Below, piece by piece: positions 34,401-39,622 of a stretch of DNA of 59,395 nucleotides. The DNA lies in IMG/VR virus record IMGVR_UViG_3300009285_006554, positions 1 through 59,395 of that record, one strand, 5' to 3'. The position numbers and the translations under genes are program-made. Each line of letters starts with the position of its first letter. The first letter of the stretch is position 1. Under the pieces are notes generated by a model that was not told where the DNA came from, searched no databases, and saw only the letters and a list, made by a program, of their open reading frames with translations. Source of the DNA: a virus.

Positions 34401-34726
34401 AGCTGGTACTCGGTGCCCCCCACGATATAGGAGTAGCGCCCAGTGGTCTTGGGCAGGTTCATGATCCGCATCTTCTTGCGGTCGATGACCCTCCCGTCCG
34501 GGCCGGTCAGGGAGACGTCCGCGTTGACTGGTATCTCCCAGCTCCGCCCCGCCTCCTTGGCCTTCTTCTGGGACCTGATGTCTCCGACCGGGAGGTTGTC
34601 TCGAATCTCCACGCTGTTGAGGACCAGGGAGTTCTTGCGCCCCTTGATGGGGAACATGCCCTCCAGGGTCTCCTGCACACGCCCCTTCAGGACGTCGAAG
34701 CCTTCTTGCGGTCTCAGATGTGCCAT
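28490..34726 (-). CDS. Single-chain multisubunit-type RNA polymerase (beta/beta-prime fusion)
   Basis: A DNA-dependent RNA polymerase of 2078 residues in which beta and beta-prime catalytic regions are one chain. Beta part (1 to about 1000): HTPEGDKTGVSLQ (near 385), NYEDGVVISE (632-641), GDKVAGRHGNKGIV (770-783) with catalytic Lys772 and Lys780, NPTGVPGRVNLSQMLE (806-821). Beta-prime part: clamp-helix region (about 1195-1240), NADFDGDQM (1396-1404) whose Asp1398, Asp1400 and Asp1402 bind the active-site magnesium, bridge helix (about 1675-1700), zinc ligands Cys1715, Cys1776, Cys1783 and Cys1786, trigger loop with GQALGEPATQMSMR (1807-1820). The N-terminal beta-prime zinc finger is absent and no linker separates the halves. 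No alpha, omega or sigma gene lies in the window. Start ATG follows GGGAGATCTGA. It heads a virion-gene operon. Confidence 0.96.
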   Translation of the reverse strand: MAHLRPQEGFDVLKGRVQETLEGMFPIKGRKNSLVLNSVEIRDNLPVGDIRSQKKAKEAGRSWEIPVNADVSLTGPDGRVIDRKKMRIMNLPKTTGRYSYIVGGTEYQLDNQWVLRPGVYSRVTDSGDLESQFNFKGGGFRMDFDPKTAKFNVRKSSSGASIPLYPLLQEMGVSDKDLEKQWGPEILRANQGGDREKALMAFSKSVVGSKVEDVHAARESLREFMRTAELDPGVTELTLGQKFNTVNGHAMSAAAGKLLGISRGEAKPDARDALMFKRFRAVEDYVSEGLTDRSKEIMRRIGNNIDRKRNVRDVLQPDILNRPIHVVFTKTSLSSTPDQVNPLEMLGGAMKTTITGEKGITSAHRISEDAKLVDPSHFGVLDPMHTPEGDKTGVSLQMAMGAQKRGDTVAVPLFNLKKGKMEMVTPEQIHKTTVVMPDQVRWKGGRPTASGKVKASMPGNDVGQVSLADADYAMRSPTQLFSAASNLIPFMQSTSGNRSTMAGRHMEQAIPLVHREVPLVQTTIDKSTNSKTFNELLGAQSHQRSPVSGEVVAVKNDAVVIRDSKGKRHEVQTYDHFPLNDEKSFLHSEPLVRVGDRVAAKQVVADTNFTRGGQLALGTNLRAGYFPFKGYNYEDGVVISESAAQKLASTHMHRKGVDLDEDHALDKKKYVAHYGTRLTGDQVDKLDPNGVIRVGQVVKPGDTLIAALRKRKKDDDESRMMGRMHKSLIKPFDDVAVRWESDHPGVVTNVIHRGKRAEVHVKTAEPAEIGDKVAGRHGNKGIVTGIFPDDEMPRTTDGKILDIVLNPTGVPGRVNLSQMLETAASKIAEKTGKPYRVQNFDGTQDITARIQRELKAHGLTDKEDILIPEKDPTTGAVTMRNAGQALAGQQYIHKLKHQVGRKLTARSGGPGYAYDRDRMPRSGGKTSAQSMDALGLYAMLAHGATHNIRDMQTYKSNADMNDELWSAIQSGSPLPPPRPTFAYDKFMGYLKGLGINTTKSGNQISLLPMTDKQVLEMSNGELRDPGRMIVGRTDLEEDHGLFDKKVTGGMEGTKWAHISLPERIPNPIFEQAIVGVAGIKNKEFTGIMDGSLGVDPKTGTIVDGKLKGSLAFGQAIEHLLGRIDVKKDLAAAEVALNKPGLTGNRLDQANRRVRYLRVLDAHGMTPTDAYMAKEIPVMPPSMRPLSLMPDRGINLDDLNGMYKGLGLAAKKMREANPRLLPKEEMDKRRAMMYDAAKSLSGLGGYLNRDYRGILDVIRGKTVVRGQDKGGKPAEGFFQKKVIKRRQDLSARGVIVPEPEMGMDEVGFPRGAAMEVYKPFVVRELRNISGMSPLQAQQAVKDGDPLAMRALERVVEQRPMLLKRDPVLHKYGVQAFKPRLISGKAIKVHPLVTSGYNADFDGDQMNAYIPLSEDAVLEARKMHPSNNLFHPATGAVMYTPAQESRLGLYMATRMGEETKKTFTSVAEAAKAVAAGSLAVDAVATIGGKRTTVGRHMVANNVPAPLRDDILFGDPLDKKRQSSLLSEIGRKHKDQFSDVANKLKDIGNRHATNTVFSLGLADITADKKMRDKHVRAADRAVDAVRATQGLTAEQRDAKIVQIYDAASQKMEAELRKGLTGKDNNLVHMMNAGIKPTMPVYRQIRAAPMLMMNAKGEIIPEPIRKSYSEGLDVGDYWTSMSGARKGVVQKVQSVSQPGYVSKQINNAIMDVTIGSDDCGTSKGITLPVQDKEVLDRFLAAPVKSGRRTYAAGTLVTPGVRDSLRNNKVSQVLVRSPLKCRHGRSICATCYGLDENGEKASKGTNVGIISGQALGEPATQMSMRVFHEGGVAPVGAAGRKGAALTDDFVRVKQLIHMYDKIPGSATLSTVGGKVGSIVKNPAGGHDVVIAGVKHYVPHSRGVPSIMSKSGNLVPLHAGVGVGKGDPLSAGPINPHELLPLGGLDRVQNYLADSLYGLYGSSGVRRRNVETVVRSITDVGQIQNPGDNHDLIRGDLVPMSKTREANRALSKAGKTPAQVRPLLRGINIMPKEVRSDWMARLNRERLHETVMDAAARNWSSNIHGTHPIPGIAYGAEFGKETPY

Positions 34727-34856
34727 TCAGATCTCCCTCTACCCGGTGTAGATTACCAGAACATCGGGGAAAAGATGAAGGGGCAACGCTATAAGCTACT
34801 CGAATACCCCCCACCAACGAGGGTATAAGACAAGTACAACCCACAAGGAGGCAGTA
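34727..34856. promoter_or_regulatory. Divergent promoter region between RNA polymerase and acidic-protein genes
   Basis: 130 bases without a gene. The plus strand has two TATAAG -10 boxes (34790-34795 and 34824-34829). The second begins a leader matching 19940-19971, with AAGGAGG (34845-34851) before ATG 34857. A short inverted repeat, ATACCC/GGGTAT, overlaps the second box. On the minus strand TTGGTG, a 17-base spacer and TTATAG could drive the polymerase gene; this is weaker. Confidence 0.45.
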
Positions 34857-35057
34857 ATGTTCATGCAGATCTGGCTCGATCCCCCCAACCCCCACCGCTC
34901 TCACCGTCCCCGGCCCATCCTGAAGCTGCAGGAGGATGGGGACGACGACGGCTTCGGGGGGGATGTCGAGGACGCCTACAACGGCGTCCCCGACGACGAC
35001 GAGGGCCCCGAGGACGAGGACTACGACTCGGATGACGAGGACGAGGACGAGGACTAG
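34857..35057 (+). CDS. Small, extremely acidic protein
   Basis: A 66-residue protein. The first 25 residues contain several Pro, His and Arg (MFMQIWLDPPNPHRSHRPRP). The rest is almost all Asp, Glu and Gly (for example DDDEGPEDEDYDSDDEDEDE). It has an ideal AAGGAGG ribosome site and shares its leader with 19978-20397, so strong expression is likely. Highly acidic small phage proteins can mimic DNA or bind basic surfaces of host enzymes; that is a possibility only. It is divergent from the RNA polymerase gene. Confidence 0.65.
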   Translation: MFMQIWLDPPNPHRSHRPRPILKLQEDGDDDGFGGDVEDAYNGVPDDDEGPEDEDYDSDDEDEDED

Positions 35058-35069
35058 TTAGGAGAGGAG

Positions 35070-35168
35070 GTGTTTTGGGTAGGTTTTCTCGTGGGCGTCC
35101 TATGGGGCGCCCACGAGATTAACTCCAGCTTCCAGCGGGAGTTAAAGGCCCAAATCCCGCATGTCTGA
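35070..35168 (+). CDS. Possible 32-residue single-span membrane protein
   Basis: A short frame from GTG 35070, five bases after AGGAG, to TGA 35166-35168. It encodes a start of form M-F-W-V-G-F-L-V-G-V-L-W-G-A, a plausible membrane span, followed by a charged helix of about 18 residues. Its stop overlaps the ATG of the next gene at 35161, whose own ribosome site is weak, so coupled translation would make sense. Against it, two strong inverted repeats lie inside the frame, and the region could instead be a non-coding regulatory RNA. Confidence 0.35.
   Translation: MFWVGFLVGVLWGAHEINSSFQRELKAQIPHV
35088..35145 (+). other. Two consecutive perfect inverted repeats
   Basis: First hairpin: CTCGTGGGCG (35088-35097) with CGCCCACGAG (35108-35117), ten perfect pairs and a ten-base loop. 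Second: TTAACTCC (35119-35126) with GGAGTTAA (35138-35145), eight perfect pairs. Neither is followed by a T run, so these look like RNA processing, attenuation or protein-binding hairpins rather than a simple terminator. Confidence 0.6.
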
Positions 35169-35628
35169 CCCTGACCGTCTTCCATTATGTTCTTTATGTG
35201 AGGAGCCAATCGGGGTGGGGGAGGCTCTGGTTGTTCTCACAGATCTGACCGTCCAGCAGGAGGGTGATTCGGAGGAGGACATCGTCGTCGAGCAGGCCCA
35301 CTTTGACGATGGTGATGATGAGAAGTACCTCCACGAGGAGTGCCTCGAGAACTGCTTCGCTGCTCCCGCTACCACCTCCAGGTACCGCTGTGCATACTGC
35401 ACCTGCGGGCTCGATGAGTTCCCAGAAGTGTACGGGTTCCAGCAGGGTGTTGTTGCGAGTACACATGAGGGGCTGGAGCTGGTGATGTCCACCACGCGGA
35501 CAGTCTTCGTGTGCCCGGCCTGCACCGAGGAGGGGCTGGCCAGCTACATGGATGACGGGTGTGGGGAGGGGCTTGTCACAGCACACCGCGTTCTGGGCAC
35601 CGGCGTCTACGCGGAGTATGGAGAATGA
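35161..35628 (+). CDS. Zinc-finger protein, first of a tandem paralogous pair
   Basis: A 155-residue protein with metal-binding pairs in a fixed order: CSLC near residue 10, H-E-E-C near 60, C-A-Y-C-x-C near 77, and CPAC near 117. The protein encoded next (35625-36029) has the same order and similar spacing, so the two are diverged duplicates. The layout resembles double LIM- or treble-clef-type fingers, used for protein or nucleic-acid contacts. No enzyme motif is present. The ribosome site is weak (AAAGG, 12 bases upstream), which favours coupling to the frame before it. Confidence 0.65.
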   Translation: MSDPDRLPLCSLCEEPIGVGEALVVLTDLTVQQEGDSEEDIVVEQAHFDDGDDEKYLHEECLENCFAAPATTSRYRCAYCTCGLDEFPEVYGFQQGVVASTHEGLELVMSTTRTVFVCPACTEEGLASYMDDGCGEGLVTAHRVLGTGVYAEYGE

Positions 35629-36029
35629 TGATACCGTGCATGTTCTGCAGTGGACCCCTCTACCAGGGGGACGATGTCGTCAAGGTCTCCGTTGGCTCCT
35701 TCGTCGGGGGAAGTGGGTTTGAGCCCGCATTGTTCCCGGATGGGGCCGGTGAGAAGTTCGGTCATACCAAGTGCCTCGCCGTGAAGTTCTCCCCGGTAGG
35801 GGATGCTGCCAACAACGAGTTCTGCCCGTACTGTAACTGCCGCCTTGTGGGGGCAGCCTTCGCCTTCATCCTGGGCACGGTGATCGACGGCGCCTACTTC
35901 AGCCGACGCCTACCCGTGTTCGTCTGTGCCCGCTGCGGCATCGACTCTCTGGGTGAAGGAAGGATGGAGGAGGCCGAGAAGATCCTCGGCTTCCGTCAAC
36001 CAGGTGCCTTCGAGCTAGATCAGAGCTGA
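35625..36029 (+). CDS. Zinc-finger protein, second of the tandem pair
   Basis: A 134-residue protein starting MMIPCMFC; ATG 35625 overlaps the TGA of its paralogue, and ATG 35628 is an alternative. Metal pairs are CMFC (near 5), H-T-K-C (near 48), C-P-Y-C-x-C (near 66) and C-A-R-C (near 103). The segment after the third pair is more hydrophobic than in the first copy. Its 3-prime end overlaps the convergent portal gene by 15 bases, so the two transcripts run into each other with no terminator between them. Function unknown. Confidence 0.65.
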   Translation: MMIPCMFCSGPLYQGDDVVKVSVGSFVGGSGFEPALFPDGAGEKFGHTKCLAVKFSPVGDAANNEFCPYCNCRLVGAAFAFILGTVIDGAYFSRRLPVFVCARCGIDSLGEGRMEEAEKILGFRQPGAFELDQS

Positions 36030-38015
36030 TCCAGGGCCCCTGCGGGGCGGCCGCTGCTCCGGAAGGGGCTTGCCGGCCGCCCCATTTTTAGCCCCGCCAC
36101 CACCACCACCGAACAGCATGGACAGGACGACGCTGTAGAGCTCCCTGCTCTGCGACCGCAGATTCATCAGGGCCGCATCACGCGACTCTGAGTCCATCTG
36201 GCCGAGCTGGGTAGCGAGATACTGCGCCTGGGAGATCAAGTCCAGATTGGCATGCCCCATCATATCACTCGGCCCAGCTGGGGTGGGCAGCGCATTACCC
36301 AACCCCAGGCGGCTTCCCATCATCTCGTTGGGGGTGTCCATGCGCGCCCTGGGTACCTGGGGAGGTGGGTTCATCTGGGCCTGGGCGCGCATCATCTGCG
36401 GATCGGGATGGGGGGACATCGAGTCTCCCTGGACCCCTTCCGCCTCCGCCCCGGGCTCTCCGGGGGTGGGGGTTGCTGTGGCGGCGTGCTCTGCCATTTC
36501 CCGCTGCGCGCGCGCTTGGAAGCGGGCCATGACAAGACTCTGCTCCCCCTGGATCTCGGCCTGGCGTATCTGCGCCTTCTTGAGGGCGTCGGCGCGCTGG
36601 TTGGTCTCGCGCTGGATGGTCAGGTCCTCCTTGTCCGCATCGAGATCCGCGTAGGAGAGCAGGGTGCTGTCCGAGATCTTCCCGGCCTGGGACAACTGGA
36701 AGTAGTAGGCCTGCCGCTGCAGGTCATCGGCCATCTTGAAAGGCTTGTAGCTGGCCCCGATTAGGGGCCAGTCCATATAGATGCCCACGCTGCGGATGAT
36801 CCACTTGAGGAGGCGCAGGTGCCCCTGCAGGTAGCCAATGAAGAAGTTCTCCAGCATGCGGAGGGAGACGTTGCTACCCGAATAGCTCACACCACCGAAG
36901 ATCAACTCTGAGGGGACCCCCATGCCCGCCAGGATCTGCTCACTCCAGATGCGCACCTCCTGCCCCAAGAGTAGGGCTCTGCCCTCCCCACCAATGCTCT
37001 GGGTGCCCACGGGGAGGGGGAGGATCGGGATGTAGTTGTTGTCCCGACGCCACCGGTTGATCTCCATGGCGATCTGGTCCTTCCACCGCCCCAGGTTGAC
37101 CGAGTTGTAGGCTGCGGCCGTCGACGTGTCCTGGGGAAAGATCGTGCGCAGGGGCACGATGTGCTCCATGGCGATGGTCTCTTGCGCCTTCTTCAGGATC
37201 TGCAGGTAGAAGGTGTCCTTGAGCACTGGCAGGACCAGCGGCATGCCCCATCCCTGATCCTTCCCCGCCAGGGTGGGTCTCTTGAAGTGAAACAGGGCCC
37301 CGTCCGCAAACACCACCGAGCGGCGGTTCTTCATGGCGTCGATGAAGAGCTGTGGCACCTCCTCGAGGATGTGCTTCTTGCCCATCATCACGTCATTCCG
37401 CAGCGCCGTGGGGATCCTGTAGAAGTAGGTCAGGCGTCCCGTGGCCTCACTCTTGGTGATGTCCACATCCTCAGGGTTCCAGCGCACAAGCCTGATGTCG
37501 CTGGAGGCCCGAACGTACTCGTCGCGCGCGCGGGCCGGCCCATGCGTTCCACATGAGGGGCACTGCCAGTAGAACTCGAAGCCGCGGAAATCGTACTTGG
37601 CATCGCGAGCTGCTCTCGTGTGCTTACACGCGGCGCAGGTGAGCTTCTTGACGAAGGGGAAGGAGAGACTTACCAGGCAGTTCCCGTAGGTGAAGAAGTC
37701 CAGCCCGGCCTCCTCCATGAAGGAGCGGTACTGGAGATGGTCCTCCATGAACGTGGACCACCGCAACTTCAGCCCCTGATCCTCAGTGTGGTAGACAACG
37801 TCGCGGATCGGGTACTGCGAGAGCTTGAAGACGGTCGCGTTGATCAGCGGGTGCACCATGAAGAAGTAGCGGCACCACTCGAACAGGCTCTTGATCGTCT
37901 TCGGGAGGTATGTCTGGCTGACGTCGAAGAACGGGTTGGGGTACAGAACCCCCCGGGAGAAGGTCCCGTCGCGCCCTCTGGTCCTGGAGAATCGCGTGGA
38001 GGAGAGGGATTCCAT
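36015..38015 (-). CDS. Portal protein with inserted zinc finger
   Basis: A 666-residue protein assigned as the dodecameric portal through which DNA enters the head. Support: typical size, a wing/stem pattern with a long C-terminal helical region, the GMGVPSELIFGGVSYSGSNV segment (near residue 365, common to portals), and a Gln/Pro-rich disordered tail. Residues about 127-160 hold CAACKH...CPSCG, a zinc finger inserted in the N-terminal wing, which most portals lack. The ATG overlaps the upstream TAA by one base (TAATG) behind GGTGGAG. The terminase is some 13 kb away in another operon, not adjacent as in many phages. Confidence 0.8.
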   Translation of the reverse strand: MESLSSTRFSRTRGRDGTFSRGVLYPNPFFDVSQTYLPKTIKSLFEWCRYFFMVHPLINATVFKLSQYPIRDVVYHTEDQGLKLRWSTFMEDHLQYRSFMEEAGLDFFTYGNCLVSLSFPFVKKLTCAACKHTRAARDAKYDFRGFEFYWQCPSCGTHGPARARDEYVRASSDIRLVRWNPEDVDITKSEATGRLTYFYRIPTALRNDVMMGKKHILEEVPQLFIDAMKNRRSVVFADGALFHFKRPTLAGKDQGWGMPLVLPVLKDTFYLQILKKAQETIAMEHIVPLRTIFPQDTSTAAAYNSVNLGRWKDQIAMEINRWRRDNNYIPILPLPVGTQSIGGEGRALLLGQEVRIWSEQILAGMGVPSELIFGGVSYSGSNVSLRMLENFFIGYLQGHLRLLKWIIRSVGIYMDWPLIGASYKPFKMADDLQRQAYYFQLSQAGKISDSTLLSYADLDADKEDLTIQRETNQRADALKKAQIRQAEIQGEQSLVMARFQARAQREMAEHAATATPTPGEPGAEAEGVQGDSMSPHPDPQMMRAQAQMNPPPQVPRARMDTPNEMMGSRLGLGNALPTPAGPSDMMGHANLDLISQAQYLATQLGQMDSESRDAALMNLRSQSRELYSVVLSMLFGGGGGGAKNGAAGKPLPEQRPPRRGPGSALI

Positions 38016-38869
38016 TACTCCACCGGGGCCGGTGCGAGTTGCCGCGGAGGTGGCGCAAGCTGTCGTTGATCTGGCGGCTTGTACCCGCGCAACTTGTCAA
38101 TCCCCCTGCCAGCATACCCGCCAAGAGCACTTCCTCCCATCATCCCGACCATGGCCGGGACGAAGCCCATACGGCTCGTGAGCATCCAGGCTGGGGTTCC
38201 GACTGCCATACGCCCAGCCTTTTCCCCCGCCCCCTCTTCTGTGTTCTTGTTGACGAGGTTGGCCCCTTCCATCCCGGTGAACCCCACGATCATGGCCTTG
38301 TCCAGCCCACCCATCGATTTCCAGCCAGCCTTGAGTGTGGCAGCGGGGTCGCTTTTAACAGCCCGGTACAGACCGGGGACGTTCGTCAGGCCGGCCTTGT
38401 TGGCGGCAAGATACCGCCCCTGTTCCTTTTCGGCAGAGGCAATACCTGCGGCTCGGACATCACCGGAACTGCGCCCACGGAGTCTGGCCATGCGCCCGGG
38501 CTCCTCCAGTGGGGCTGCCTTTGCCTTGGAGACAGCGTCGGCGAGTTTTCTCTCGGCGGGGTTCACACCCTTCCCGGTGATGGCGTACTTCTGCTGTTGG
38601 TAGACCCCACTCGCCCACTTCCCGGCGCCGGCGCGCCCACTTCTGGTGAGCAGGGGGGCGGCCAACCCGGCACCCGCACCGAGAAGACCACCCCGAATAG
38701 CACCCCCCTTCCTGTCGTCCGGGGAGGTCAGGGCACCCACCCCGGCCCCCACTGCGCTGCCTGCCGCGGTGCGCCCCAGGGAGCTCTTCCACAACGCGGA
38801 TGTGGCAGACCCGAGCAGGGCCTGCTTCTCCAACTCGTCGCGGAACGCGAGTGCCGTCGCCATCCTCAT
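38015..38869 (-). CDS. Membrane-type virion protein with N-terminal AFRDELEKQA motif
   Basis: A 284-residue protein starting MRMATALAFRDELEKQALLG, a clear member of the A-F-x-D-E-L-x-K set. Gly/Ala-rich hydrophobic segments follow (TAAGSAVGAGVGALTSPDDR, GGLLGAGAGLAAPLLTRSGR and, near the C terminus, VPAMVGMMGGSALGGYAGRG). They resemble those of phage proteins that are ejected with DNA and enter the membrane. The end is Pro/Gln-rich. It is encoded directly upstream of the portal gene with a one-base overlap. An internal ejection protein is a reasonable inference. Confidence 0.65.
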   Translation of the reverse strand: MRMATALAFRDELEKQALLGSATSALWKSSLGRTAAGSAVGAGVGALTSPDDRKGGAIRGGLLGAGAGLAAPLLTRSGRAGAGKWASGVYQQQKYAITGKGVNPAERKLADAVSKAKAAPLEEPGRMARLRGRSSGDVRAAGIASAEKEQGRYLAANKAGLTNVPGLYRAVKSDPAATLKAGWKSMGGLDKAMIVGFTGMEGANLVNKNTEEGAGEKAGRMAVGTPAWMLTSRMGFVPAMVGMMGGSALGGYAGRGIDKLRGYKPPDQRQLAPPPRQLAPAPVE

Positions 38870-39606
38870 TTCATACTCTCCAGCTGCACCTTCAACTGTG
38901 ATCTTCGCATCTTCAAGTAGTCGCGTGCAATGAGTAGCTTGGCCACCTGGACGTCAACGACATCTTCCCGAAGCTCCACCTCCTCCACGGGGGTGCCCTC
39001 CACCTCCCGGAGACGCTTGCCAACATCCTGAGGCACCGCCGGGATCTTGTTCTCTACCAGGTACCGGTCGATCTCATCCTGGCAGAACTCGATGGGGGGC
39101 GGGGCGTACGTGATCCCCCGCTCCAAGAGGGACGAGGCGCAGAACCCCTGGACTTCGTCGCTGTACTCCTCGTCGTCCCGGACCTGCTTCAAGATATCCA
39201 CGGTCACCATGATCTGCCCCGGCTCTGGCTTCCTCATGATGGCGAAGTCGGGGATGTTGTTGTTCAGCGCCTGGACCACGGGGCAGAACACCTCCCACTT
39301 CGTCCACACCCAGTCGCTGATCAGCGCCGTGCGGATCGCCTGGACCTTCTGCTTGGTGTGATCGGAGATCTTGTCTGTGTGAAATTCCCGAGAGATCTCC
39401 ATCCACAGTGTGTCGTAGTGCCACGGCAGCCAGTTGGGGCCGAACCGTTCGAACAGGATGGTGGCCAGAGCCAGCGGGTGGGCGTCGTGGTGACGGAAGA
39501 TGTTGCTGCGCAGGACAGGCGAAACTCGCCGGTGCCGAGGAGAGCGATCCTCGGTGGTATCCAGGCTCTTCAGGGCCCGGACGAGTTCCGCTTCCCGCTC
39601 ATTCAC
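38866..39606 (-). CDS. Hypothetical helical protein upstream of portal
   Basis: A 246-residue soluble helical protein. The middle is rich in aromatic residues (FERFGPNWLPWHYDTLWMEI) and looks folded. The C-terminal third is charged, with VPQDVGKRLREVEGTPVEEV, and ends in a helix. No metal, nucleotide or membrane motif is visible. The stop overlaps the next start by four bases. I see no Shine-Dalgarno site before the ATG. It sits in the portal operon, so an assembly role is likely, but the family is not recognised. Confidence 0.55.
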   Translation of the reverse strand: MNEREAELVRALKSLDTTEDRSPRHRRVSPVLRSNIFRHHDAHPLALATILFERFGPNWLPWHYDTLWMEISREFHTDKISDHTKQKVQAIRTALISDWVWTKWEVFCPVVQALNNNIPDFAIMRKPEPGQIMVTVDILKQVRDDEEYSDEVQGFCASSLLERGITYAPPPIEFCQDEIDRYLVENKIPAVPQDVGKRLREVEGTPVEEVELREDVVDVQVAKLLIARDYLKMRRSQLKVQLESMK

Positions 39607-39622
39607 GGCGCGCCGCTGCGGA

